Shown: in pieces, positions 21,286 to 28,726 of the stretch
Position numbering within the stretch: the stretch's first letter is position 1
How the letters are laid out: every line of letters begins with the position of its first letter
Source of the DNA: Burkholderiaceae bacterium
GTDB taxonomy: Bacteria > Pseudomonadota > Gammaproteobacteria > Burkholderiales > Burkholderiaceae_D
Assembly: GCA_030158675.1 (NCBI GenBank)
Contig: JAOASL010000040.1
Location: 199,249 to 263,248, forward strand
Direction: 5' to 3'
DNA length: 64,000 nt
Program-made: the position numbers and the translations under genes
The notes under the pieces: generated by a model
Database searches by the model: none
Told to the model about the DNA's origin: nothing
Seen by the model: only the letters and a program-made list of their open reading frames with translations

Positions 21286-22161
21286 GTGCACGTGCCTTTT
21301 TTCCCCGACCGTCGACACCCACTAGCGCGTGCCGCGATAGCCTTGCTTGCACTCATCGGCTTGGCGAAAGCGCAAGCCGATGTCGGCTCGTCATCATCCG
21401 ACTGGCTGCTGCCGTCGCAGGTCTATGGCAGTAGTCAGTGGCTCCCGGGCGACAGATGGGAAGGCCGCCTGACAGGAGAGCGCAGCCTGCTGCTGCCTGG
21501 AATGGAATGGCAAACGAGCACCGATCTCAGCCGGACTCGGTTCGAGCAAATGTTTCCGGTCCGGGCTCAAGGCGTCAAACTGTCGACTGGTCCGAAAATC
21601 CGGATCGGCGCAGCAGAATTGTCGCTGCCGTGGATAACAGGGCGCGATACCTACAGCGTCGGCGGCACATCGACCTGGAGCGGCAGCGCACCGCGCATGA
21701 CACTGGCGCTGGGTTCGAACGATCGTGTCCGGCTGGAGGCAAAAGTAAGCAGGCGCAAAGATAGCGCGATGACGCAACGCAGACGATCGGCATCGCTCAG
21801 CTGGCGCCACAGCTTCAGTGACGACTGGTCGCTGACTGCCGGACTGCGCCAGGTCTACGAAAGCGGTGGTACCGATACCCGTCTCACCGCCGAAACCTAT
21901 GCGAGCGTGGATGCGCGCCTGGACAGTGGCTGGCGCTGGTCACTGGCCAGCAGCCTGTCGGACTTGCGCCAGACCGGCACTACCGGTTTGCAGGCGTCAC
22001 AGCGTGACCGCTCGGCATCGTTATCGCTTTCCACGCGCTACCGGCTGGCCGACGGATGGTGGGTCAGCAGCGAATTGAAATCAACACAGACCTATCACGG
22101 CGACGAACAGCGCGCGGCGGCAAATCACTCCGGCGAGATGAAGTTGTATCGGGATTTCTGA
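21286..22161 (+). CDS. Putative outer-membrane beta-barrel protein of unknown function
   Basis: I do not recognise the family. A signal peptide (LARAAIALLALIGLAKAQA) is followed by alternating polar/aromatic segments typical of amphipathic beta strands (RVRLEAKVSRR, ASLSWRHSFSDDWSLTAGL, WRWSLASSLSDL, ASLSLSTRYRLADGWWVSSEL). The C terminus ends in Phe, as in BAM-dependent barrels. Together these suggest a small outer-membrane barrel. The frame is open from an ATG at 21145, but the signal peptide fits a GTG near 21286 better, so the start is uncertain. It diverges from the chemoreceptor and converges with the Crp-family gene. Confidence 0.6.
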   Translation: MHVPFFPDRRHPLARAAIALLALIGLAKAQADVGSSSSDWLLPSQVYGSSQWLPGDRWEGRLTGERSLLLPGMEWQTSTDLSRTRFEQMFPVRAQGVKLSTGPKIRIGAAELSLPWITGRDTYSVGGTSTWSGSAPRMTLALGSNDRVRLEAKVSRRKDSAMTQRRRSASLSWRHSFSDDWSLTAGLRQVYESGGTDTRLTAETYASVDARLDSGWRWSLASSLSDLRQTGTTGLQASQRDRSASLSLSTRYRLADGWWVSSELKSTQTYHGDEQRAAANHSGEMKLYRDF

Positions 22162-22165
22162 GCGT

Positions 22166-22954
22166 CTAGCGTTTCAGCGAAGGCAGGCGACGTAACATTT
22201 TCAAGCCATCGCTGTCGACGATCTCGATGAATTTCTGGTCGACTCTGATCAATCCGCAGCGACTGAACCCGGACAGCGTACGGCTGACCGTTTCGAGGGT
22301 GAGGCCGAGATAGCTACCGATGTCTTCACGGGTCATGCGCAAATGAAAAGACTTGTCCGAAAAACCCATTGCCCGGAATTTCTGTGAGATCGACAATAGA
22401 AACTTCGCGACCCGTGCCTCAGCGGGCAATGTGCCCATCATGTATTCGATCTTTTGACCTGCGACCAGCGCGTTGCTCATCAGTTCCATGATCCTTCGGC
22501 GAAAGCCATAGGCATGGCTACTGTTCGAATGAAAGAAATCAACCGGCACAACGATCAACTCAATGTCGGACAGTGCCACCAGCGTGTTCCTGAACTGCTT
22601 CAGGTCGATCCCGTCGAAACCGACGACATCGCCCTTCATCGGAAATTCAAGGATCTTTTCATTGCCGTATTTATCGACCCATGATGTCTTCAGAAAACCG
22701 GCGTAGACGATGAAGATGGCATCGCAGCGATCCCCTGCCGAGTAAATGCGCGAACCCGTGCGGGACTTGATATGCTGAAATCGATAGGCATCGTTAACGA
22801 TCGTTTCATCCAGCTCAATCTTCAGCAGTTTGTACAACTGTTCAACGGTCGACCAGAGACGAGGGAAATTATCCGGCAATCTTGCAATGCGACCCACATC
22901 GACGATCATTGCGGGATCGACAGGTTCACCACTGATCTGCTGAAGCGTCTGCAT
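22166..22954 (-). CDS. Crp/Fnr-family transcriptional regulator
   Basis: A 262-residue regulator with a cyclic-nucleotide-binding-like beta-roll (residues about 50-160: SAGDRCDAIFIVYAGFLKTS, GDVVGFDGI). A C-terminal helix-turn-helix follows (MTREDIGSYLGLTLETVSRTLSGF), whose recognition helix is FNR-like (E-xx-SR). The N-terminal Cys cluster that holds the FNR iron-sulfur centre is absent, so it is not an oxygen-sensing FNR. Ligand and regulon are unknown. The ATG at 22954 is chosen for its AGGGG site. It lies downstream of the histidine kinase gene on the same strand; the sequence suggests a link but does not prove one. Confidence 0.88.
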   Translation of the reverse strand: MQTLQQISGEPVDPAMIVDVGRIARLPDNFPRLWSTVEQLYKLLKIELDETIVNDAYRFQHIKSRTGSRIYSAGDRCDAIFIVYAGFLKTSWVDKYGNEKILEFPMKGDVVGFDGIDLKQFRNTLVALSDIELIVVPVDFFHSNSSHAYGFRRRIMELMSNALVAGQKIEYMMGTLPAEARVAKFLLSISQKFRAMGFSDKSFHLRMTREDIGSYLGLTLETVSRTLSGFSRCGLIRVDQKFIEIVDSDGLKMLRRLPSLKR

Positions 22955-23037
22955 GAATTTCCCCTTGTATGAGCGCCGCTGAATTGCAGCGGGAAGCTGC
23001 ACGCGATACTAGAGCAAAAATTTATATTTATTCCTGC

Positions 23038-23050
23038 AAACCCTGGGTTT
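23038..23050. promoter_or_regulatory. Palindrome upstream of the Crp/Fnr-family gene
   Basis: AAACCC-T-GGGTTT, a perfect 6+6 palindrome, lies about 85 bp upstream of the regulator's ATG and may be an operator. It is not an FNR or CRP consensus site. Confidence 0.3.
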
Positions 23051-23156
23051 GATGAGTTCGCTCAAGGGACACTCTGTCGATGCGCGCCATCAGTTCAGCG
23101 GCTTTCGTCGCGCTGTGCAGCGAGAAATTTTCAGGTCGGTCATTCGATCTCGCAGA

Positions 23157-24620
23157 TCAGGGTGCGTCGAGCGGCAGCCTGACCTCGAAGCGCGTGGTGT
23201 TCCCCGGCAGGCTGGAGAATGTAATTTCGCCACGATGCGCATTGACGACCGTTTTCGACAGCCAGAGTCCGACGCCCATGCCATCGTCCTTGGTCGATCT
23301 GAACAACTGGAAGATCGAATCCTGCATGTCCGCAGGAATGCCTATCCCATTGTCCTCGACCGTCAGCACCATGTAACGCGTATGCCGGCGCGTATAGACA
23401 CGAACGAATTTTTCAGGCCACGCTGTCAAGAGCACCGCCTGAATGGCGTTGTTCAGCAGATTCAAGACAACTTGTTGAAGCTGGGTCGGATCCCCGACCA
23501 TTTCGCACTGACCGCTGGCGAACAATTGCAGCTCCACACCGCTCGCTGCTGCAGAAGGCGTCACAAGGTCAACACAATCTCGGATCACTTCATGCAGGTC
23601 GAGCTTGCCCGACGCGCCGCTGCGATCTTCGAAGAGCTTGCGCAGTTTGATGATGATGTCAGCAGCGCGCCGGTTCTCGGACTTCAGCGATTCAACCAAC
23701 CTCAGGATCTCGCCTGCTGGCGCACGGCCATCGATGAGCATTTTTTCGACCAGCTGCGCATTCAGGCGAATCGAACACAATGGCTGGTTCAGTTCGTGCG
23801 CAAGGCTGGCCACCAGTGCTCCCATCGCGGCAGTCTTGTTCGACAGCGTGAGCTGCCGGATGATCTCTTCGCGTTCGCGCAGCAGGTGCTGCAATTCCGC
23901 CTGATGCCGGCTCAGCAGGAAACGACGCGCCTCCGTCACCGCCAGTTCACGCTCGGCCAGCAACCGGTTTTTCTCACGAGCCTCGAGGAAGATGCGCAGA
24001 AAGCCGATATTGGTGAGCGGAATAAACACCATTTGCCCGGCCACCATCAGATACTGATCCCAGGTCTGCGCATAAACCCCTTGGGCTTCAGGATTGATCC
24101 CCACCCCGATCGCCCTGATCGCCTGGGTAAAGGACAGCCCGAGGCCAGACACCATCAGCAAGTCGCAACCGAGACTGCGACGGTCGCCCTTCAACCAGTA
24201 ACCGACAAGAAAATAGTCAAGCAGGATTACTGCATAAAAACCAAAGAACAGGACCTCAAGGCGATACTCAATTACGCCGATTTCGTATCCGCCGATCATT
24301 AGCGTCAGGAATACGGTGGAGCTGATCGCATAAAACCAGCGCGCCGCGCGTGACACGCTGTCAAAGAACATGCGCATCGCGAGACAGCGCCCGGCATTCC
24401 CGAACACCATCAACGCCTGGCCTACATGGATGAACATGAATTCGCTGACGTTGCCTCGCATCGACAACAAGACGACAGCAACGCCGCTGATCAATCCCGA
24501 GATGCTCCACAGTCGAACCTGTGAATTACGCTGCTCCGAGAGCGCGAACCAGACCGCCGCATGCATGACCAGATAGATCATGGAGATCATCAGGATGACT
24601 GTCTGCGTATGAACCTGCAA
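23157..24620 (-). CDS. Membrane sensor histidine kinase
   Basis: A 487-residue kinase. The first 210 residues hold about six or seven hydrophobic helices with little between them, so the signal may be in or near the membrane. A short coiled coil (215-260) leads to the H-box SLAHELNQPLCSIRLNAQL with phospho-acceptor His275. It is followed by the N-box QQVVLNLLNNAIQAV and the G-boxes DNGIGIP and GMGVGLWLS. The HELNQPL variant is the FixL/TodS/DctB type. No receiver gene is adjacent, but the FixJ-like regulator at 25322-25996 on the same strand is the likely partner. The stimulus is unknown. Confidence 0.9.
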   Translation of the reverse strand: MQVHTQTVILMISMIYLVMHAAVWFALSEQRNSQVRLWSISGLISGVAVVLLSMRGNVSEFMFIHVGQALMVFGNAGRCLAMRMFFDSVSRAARWFYAISSTVFLTLMIGGYEIGVIEYRLEVLFFGFYAVILLDYFLVGYWLKGDRRSLGCDLLMVSGLGLSFTQAIRAIGVGINPEAQGVYAQTWDQYLMVAGQMVFIPLTNIGFLRIFLEAREKNRLLAERELAVTEARRFLLSRHQAELQHLLREREEIIRQLTLSNKTAAMGALVASLAHELNQPLCSIRLNAQLVEKMLIDGRAPAGEILRLVESLKSENRRAADIIIKLRKLFEDRSGASGKLDLHEVIRDCVDLVTPSAAASGVELQLFASGQCEMVGDPTQLQQVVLNLLNNAIQAVLLTAWPEKFVRVYTRRHTRYMVLTVEDNGIGIPADMQDSIFQLFRSTKDDGMGVGLWLSKTVVNAHRGEITFSSLPGNTTRFEVRLPLDAP

Positions 24621-24857
24621 ATGGACCTCGGATCAGAGTCTTTGATAAAGTGCCGCTGGCGTCATGGAGCACTTGATATGCGACATTTTTCAGAACCATT
24701 CAGGCATCCGGCAGGATAGCCTGAGCGCTGCAAGAAATGCATCCCGCCGGCAGGCACTGACGCAGATCGCTTCGTTGTAGTTGAGCCAGGTGTCGGCCGG
24801 AACGCAAACCGGCTGTTCCGGCTTGCATTGAAATGAAGGCGCGGCAGGGAACGGCTT
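24621..24857. other. Intergenic region with one hairpin, no gene seen
   Basis: No convincing open frame. An inverted repeat GCCGGAAC (24796-24803) / GTTCCGGC (24815-24822) lies just beyond the XRE gene stop on the minus strand. It lacks a T run, so it is at best a weak terminator. Confidence 0.4.
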
Positions 24858-25217
24858 TCAGGTGAAGAATCGTTCGAGCGAACTCACGCTGATGCCGTAC
24901 CCTCGGGCCAGCCTAACCATGGTCCGGAATCCGGGCTCACCATAGGTGCCGCTTTCGATCTTCGAGACCGTAGGCAAGGACACACCAGTCACCGGATCGC
25001 CATTGATCATGCTGGCGCCGACGACATCGGTCTTGGACATATGACGAGCAAGCCGAACTGCGAGCAAATATTCATGGCAGGCATCGAACTGCTTCGGATC
25101 AATACCCTCCAGCCATTTGCGGGACATTTCCGCAATGGCGTCAGGCTTTGCTTGGTGCGAAGCATCCCGTTGATTCAGCACGCCGGTCTCGGCTAGGGTA
25201 GAGGGAAATTGTGCCAT
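24858..25217 (-). CDS. XRE-family helix-turn-helix regulator
   Basis: A 119-residue protein. The C-terminal 60 residues form a Cro/CI-type HTH (MSKTDVVGASMINGDPVTGV, then LPTVSKIESGTYGEPGFRTM). The N-terminal part has no recognised domain and may bind a ligand or partner. The ATG at 25217 has a GGAGAG site and is preferred over an upstream ATG at 25253. It sits between a histidine kinase and a response regulator gene, all on the minus strand, so it may belong to the same pathway. Confidence 0.75.
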   Translation of the reverse strand: MAQFPSTLAETGVLNQRDASHQAKPDAIAEMSRKWLEGIDPKQFDACHEYLLAVRLARHMSKTDVVGASMINGDPVTGVSLPTVSKIESGTYGEPGFRTMVRLARGYGISVSSLERFFT

Positions 25218-25321
25218 CGCGGCTCTCCGTTTTTGTTTTTTGTGTATCCCCACGAGCGACTCATCGCCAGGGGGAATAGTACGGAGAGCGTCATCGGACG
25301 GATATAGCCCGAAGGTGCAAT

Positions 25322-25996
25322 TTACGAAAGCTTGTCGAGTATTCGTATCAATTCAATAACGTTCGTCGCACCGAGTTTACGCATCATGTGCATCCGGTGC
25401 AGTTTGACGGTACGTTCAGCGATACCTAATTCGCCAGCGATCTGAAGATTCTGCAGTCCCTTGGAGACCATGCGCGCTATTTGGGCTTCGCGCGAGGACA
25501 GCCAGGCATAGCGGCGTTTTGCTTCCTGCGTGGAGAGGCTGGCGGCCTCGTCGGCAACGCTCTTGGCCAGCGCTCGTCCGACCACGGACAGCAATTCGTC
25601 ATCGTCGAACGGCTTGATCAGGAAATCAAGCGCTCCCGCCTTCATTGCCTGCACCGCCTCCGTCGCGCTGCTACCGCCACTCATGAAAACGATCGGAAGC
25701 TCCGTTTCGATCGCGGCAAGACGGTGCTGTAACTCCAGTCCGGAGGAGGCGGGCATTTTCACGTCGAGCAGCAGGCATTTCGGCCCCGGAAAAAGTGGCT
25801 CGTTACGCTGCTCGAATTCGAGAAAGGCTTCGGCTGAGGAAAACTCGCTGACTGCATATCCGGCGTGCACGAATATCGCGGTGATCGCGAAGCGGACTGC
25901 GTTGTCGTCGTCAATGACGAATACATGACCATGCGCGTAAAGAGCAGCCTCCCGTTCGTCGTGGACCGTGACTGCCTTACGTACCGGATGTGCCAT
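25322..25996 (-). CDS. FixJ/NarL-type response regulator
   Basis: A 224-residue regulator. The receiver domain (residues about 23-140) has the acidic pair DDD near 29-31, phospho-acceptor Asp78 in LLLDVKMP, Ser/Thr in VFMSGGSS and Lys in FLIKPFDDDE. The C-terminal LuxR HTH (LSSREAQIARMVSKGLQNLQ, then IAERTVKLHRMHMMRKLG) fits FixJ-like proteins. The ATG at 25996 has a strong GGAGG site and is chosen over one 16 codons upstream. It is the probable partner of the histidine kinase about 0.7 kb downstream, with the XRE gene between. Confidence 0.9.
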   Translation of the reverse strand: MAHPVRKAVTVHDEREAALYAHGHVFVIDDDNAVRFAITAIFVHAGYAVSEFSSAEAFLEFEQRNEPLFPGPKCLLLDVKMPASSGLELQHRLAAIETELPIVFMSGGSSATEAVQAMKAGALDFLIKPFDDDELLSVVGRALAKSVADEAASLSTQEAKRRYAWLSSREAQIARMVSKGLQNLQIAGELGIAERTVKLHRMHMMRKLGATNVIELIRILDKLS

Positions 25997-26043
25997 GCAT
26001 CCTCCTTGCAAGAAACGAGCAAGGATCATAATCGAAAATTGCA

Positions 26044-26055
26044 ATGTTGCAACAT
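26044..26055. promoter_or_regulatory. Palindrome ATGTTGCAACAT upstream of the response regulator
   Basis: A perfect 12-bp palindrome 48 bp before the ATG of the FixJ-like gene; a possible operator for auto-regulation or for the XRE protein. No second copy was noticed nearby. Confidence 0.35.
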
Positions 26056-26106
26056 CATCAGTCGATATTGACCGACTGGCAGTCCGGATAGAAGGTATCG
26101 CAAGGC

Positions 26107-26183
26107 TGGCCTGCCCAGCAGGACTCGAACCTGCGGCCTACTGCTTAGAAGGCAGTTGCTCTATCCAGCTGAGCTATGGGCAG
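26107..26183 (-). tRNA. tRNA-Arg (anticodon UCU)
   Basis: A complete cloverleaf on the minus strand: acceptor CTGCCCA/TGGGCAG with 7 Watson-Crick pairs, D arm GCTC/GAGC, anticodon stem ACTGC/GCAGT with loop CTTCTAA (anticodon TCT), T arm GCAGG-TTCGAGT-CCTGC, discriminator G, encoded CCA. It lies 60 bp downstream of tRNA-Pro, but an intrinsic terminator stands between them. Confidence 0.95.
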
Positions 26184-26206
26184 TGAGGGATGCGGCGAAT
26201 GGTCGA

Positions 26207-26239
26207 AAAAAAACGGGTTGTCAGAGACAACCCGTTTTT
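26207..26239 (-). terminator. Strong Rho-independent terminator between two tRNA genes
   Basis: A perfect 9-bp stem CGGGTTGTC/GACAACCCG (26214-26222 and 26226-26234) with a 3-nt loop, extended by A/T pairs and followed on the minus strand by eight T. It is positioned to end the tRNA-Pro transcript. Confidence 0.85.
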
Positions 26240-26243
26240 ATAC

Positions 26244-26320
26244 TGGTCGGAGTACAAGGATTCGAACCTTGGACCCCCTGCTCCCAAAGCAGGTGCGCTA
26301 CCGGGCTGCGCCACACTCCG
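26244..26320 (-). tRNA. tRNA-Pro (anticodon UGG)
   Basis: A complete cloverleaf on the minus strand: acceptor CGGAGTG/TACTCCG (last pair G-T), D arm GCGC/GCGC, anticodon stem CCTGC/GCAGG with loop TTTGGGA (anticodon TGG), T arm CAAGG-TTCGAAT-CCTTG, discriminator A, encoded CCA. Confidence 0.96.
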
Positions 26321-26329
26321 AAGAATTAA

Positions 26330-26358
26330 ATTATACCCGATCCGGGCCGTTACGGGAA
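26330..26358 (-). promoter_or_regulatory. Promoter of tRNA-Pro
   Basis: TATAAT (26335-26330, minus strand) ends 9 bp before the tRNA 5' end, with a weak -35 TTCCCG 17 bp upstream; this is normal spacing for a stable-RNA promoter. Confidence 0.65.
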
Positions 26359-26392
26359 TTCGGCGGTGAACTAATCGTGTCGAGCCGACGGG

Positions 26393-27730
26393 TCAGGCCG
26401 GCACACAGGCGGCAATACGTTCGGCCAGCGATTTTGCCATAGCCGCATCGCGTGCTTCTACCATCACGCGCAACAGCGGCTCGGTACCGGACGGGCGGAT
26501 CAGCACACGGCCCTCGTTGCCAAGCGCGGATTCGGCGCGCTGCTTCTCTGTCATCAGGTCCGCGCTGGACTGCCAGTCAAAGCTAGCGCGAAGACGCACA
26601 TTCAGCAGAGTCTGCGGCCATAAACGCATGCCGGCCAAGCTGTCGGCCAACGTGCAGTTCATGCGCCGCAATGCCGACAGCACCTGCAGCGCGGAAATGA
26701 TGCCGTCGCCGGTTGTGTGCTTGTCGAGAAACAGCATATGCCCGGAGCCCTCGCCACCGAGCTGCCAGCCTCGTTCCTGCAGCATTTCGAGCACGTAGCG
26801 ATCACCAACTTTCGCGCGCGCGAAGCCCACACCCATCTCACGCAAAGCCGACTCGACCGCCATGTTCGTCATCAGCGTGCCGACTACGCCTTCGATGCCA
26901 CCATTGGCCAGCCGGTCCCGAACCATCACGTAAAGCAATTCATCGCCGTTATACACGCGTCCGCTGGCATCGACCATCAGCAGGCGGTCGGCATCGCCAT
27001 CCAGCGCAATTCCCAAATCTGCGCGCTGCTTACGCACGGCCAGCGACAATGCTTCCGGTCGGGTCGCACCGTATCCGTCATTGATATTCAGGCCGTTCGG
27101 CTGGTTACCGATGGCGATCACCTCCGCGCCGAGCTCGTGAAAAACATCCGGTGCAATGTGGTACGCAGCGCCGTGTGCACAGTCGACCACCAGCTTCATC
27201 CCGCGCAGGTCAAGCTCGTTTGGAAACGTGCTCTTGCAGAACTCGATATAGCGACCGCGTGCATCGTCCAACCGCCGAGCCTTACCGAGCTTGTCCGAGC
27301 TCACGCATTCCATAGGCAATTCAAGCGCGGCCTCGATCTCGGCCTCCACCGCATCAGGTAGTTTATTACCGGTCGCGGAAAAGAATTTGATGCCGTTATC
27401 CTGATACGGATTGTGCGAAGCCGAAATGACGACGCCGGCGGACAGTCGCAAAGCACGCGTCAGGTAGGCGATGGCCGGCGTCGGCATCGGGCCGGCCAGC
27501 ATCACATCAACACCGGACGCCGCAAAGCCGGCTTCGAGCGCCGCCTCGAGCATGTAACCCGAGATGCGCGTGTCCTTGCCGATCAATACCGTCGGCCGGT
27601 CGCCGAAAGCAGCGCGGTGCGCCAGCACTTTGCCGGCCGCATATCCGAGCCGCATCACGATATCGGGCGTAATTGGCGGCGTGCCGACCTCGCCGCGAAT
27701 TCCATCGGTGCCGAAATATTTGCGTGCCAT
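26393..27730 (-). CDS. glmM: Phosphoglucosamine mutase
   Basis: Interconverts glucosamine 6- and 1-phosphate for UDP-GlcNAc and hence peptidoglycan and LPS synthesis. The 445-residue protein starts [16 protein letters not shown]. The phosphorylated serine is Ser105 in [13 protein letters not shown], the metal loop is ALDGDADRL, and the sugar/phosphate-binding region is near the C terminus ([15 protein letters not shown]). The ATG at 27730 is chosen because the family starts there. It follows folP by 13 bp, the ftsH-folP-glmM order common to proteobacteria. Confidence 0.97.
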   Translation of the reverse strand: MARKYFGTDGIRGEVGTPPITPDIVMRLGYAAGKVLAHRAAFGDRPTVLIGKDTRISGYMLEAALEAGFAASGVDVMLAGPMPTPAIAYLTRALRLSAGVVISASHNPYQDNGIKFFSATGNKLPDAVEAEIEAALELPMECVSSDKLGKARRLDDARGRYIEFCKSTFPNELDLRGMKLVVDCAHGAAYHIAPDVFHELGAEVIAIGNQPNGLNINDGYGATRPEALSLAVRKQRADLGIALDGDADRLLMVDASGRVYNGDELLYVMVRDRLANGGIEGVVGTLMTNMAVESALREMGVGFARAKVGDRYVLEMLQERGWQLGGEGSGHMLFLDKHTTGDGIISALQVLSALRRMNCTLADSLAGMRLWPQTLLNVRLRASFDWQSSADLMTEKQRAESALGNEGRVLIRPSGTEPLLRVMVEARDAAMAKSLAERIAACVPA

Positions 27731-27743
27731 AGTGTCCTGTCGT

Positions 27744-28619
27744 TCAGAGCATGTTGATGCTGCGCGCACGGCGCGCTGCATTCCAGACCTTCAGCGCGTC
27801 AACCGTCTCGGCAACATCGTGCACCCGCACGATACGCGCACCATTCGTTGCCGCCACCAGCGCCGCAGCAATGCTGCCGGCCATGCGCTGCTCGACAGAC
27901 TTGCCGGTAAGCTGCCCTATCGTGCTCTTGCGCGACAATCCGGCCAGCACCGGAAAGCCGAGCGCATGCTGCAATTCGTCCTGCCAGGCAAGCAGTTTCA
28001 GATTGTGCTCCGCCGTCTTGCCAAAACCATAGCCCGGGTCAATGCAGATGCGCTCAGAAGCGATGCCGGCGGCGAGCGCACGGGCGATACGCTCGCGCAG
28101 AAAATCGCGCACGTCGGCAAACAAATCGTCATAGTGAGGCGCCTTTTGCATGCTCTGCGGCTCGCCCTGCATGTGCATGATACAGATCGCGCAATCGCTG
28201 TCGCTGACTGCCGCCAAGCTGGCCGGATCACGAAAGCCTTCAATGTCATTGATCATGTCGGCACCGGCCGCCAGCACCTCACGCATCACCTGTGAGCGGC
28301 GCGTATCGACCGACAACGGTTTGCCGCAATCGCGCAGCGCATATACCACGGGCATTACCCGCCGCAGTTCGTCGTCCGGCGACGCCGGCGGTGCGCCCGG
28401 ACGAGTCGACTCGCCGCCAATATCGATGATGTCCACACCGTCGGCAATCATCTGCTCCGCATGGGACAACGCACGATCCAGCGACGCAAACTGGCCGGCA
28501 TCAGAGAATGAGTCGGGCGTGACGTTAAGTATGCCCATTACCAGCGGACGAAAGTCGTCACCGGATACGGTCAGACGAAAACGGCCGCACTGCAGATAGT
28601 CTCGGGAAAATTCAGGCAT
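27744..28619 (-). CDS. folP: Dihydropteroate synthase
   Basis: Condenses 4-aminobenzoate with 6-hydroxymethyl-dihydropterin diphosphate to dihydropteroate in folate synthesis; the sulfonamide target. The 291-residue protein has [17 protein letters not shown] with its conserved Asn/Asp, [14 protein letters not shown] and the pterin-binding MINDIEGF, followed by [13 protein letters not shown]. The ATG at 28619 is chosen because the longer frame crosses a large hairpin. It lies between ftsH and glmM. Confidence 0.96.
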   Translation of the reverse strand: MPEFSRDYLQCGRFRLTVSGDDFRPLVMGILNVTPDSFSDAGQFASLDRALSHAEQMIADGVDIIDIGGESTRPGAPPASPDDELRRVMPVVYALRDCGKPLSVDTRRSQVMREVLAAGADMINDIEGFRDPASLAAVSDSDCAICIMHMQGEPQSMQKAPHYDDLFADVRDFLRERIARALAAGIASERICIDPGYGFGKTAEHNLKLLAWQDELQHALGFPVLAGLSRKSTIGQLTGKSVEQRMAGSIAAALVAATNGARIVRVHDVAETVDALKVWNAARRARSINML

Positions 28620-28642
28620 GCGAAAAGTGCGTGGCCCGCAAT

Positions 28643-28676
28643 GAAACGGGGTGGGGATCACTCCCCACCCCGTTTC
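28643..28676 (-). terminator. Perfect 15-bp hairpin between ftsH and folP
   Basis: Arms 28643-28657 and 28662-28676 are exact reverse complements around a 4-nt loop; the stem is G/C-rich. No T run follows on either strand. It may attenuate read-through, mark RNA processing or stabilise the ftsH message rather than act as a classical terminator. Confidence 0.5.
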
Positions 28677-28726
28677 AGCATTGGCCCGTCAATCGAAATT
28701 TACGCAAATAGTTTGTTGCACTTGCG

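Noticed and set aside
22166-22954. An oxygen-sensing FNR protein
   Set aside because: The N-terminal cysteine cluster needed for the iron-sulfur centre is missing.
23049-24302. A 417-codon open frame antisense to the histidine kinase
   Set aside because: The kinase motifs are intact on the minus strand. The antisense translation is Gln/His/Arg-rich without a recognisable fold.
26107-26320. The tRNA genes as an integration site for a mobile element
   Set aside because: No integrase, repeat of the tRNA 3' end or phage-like genes were found on either side.
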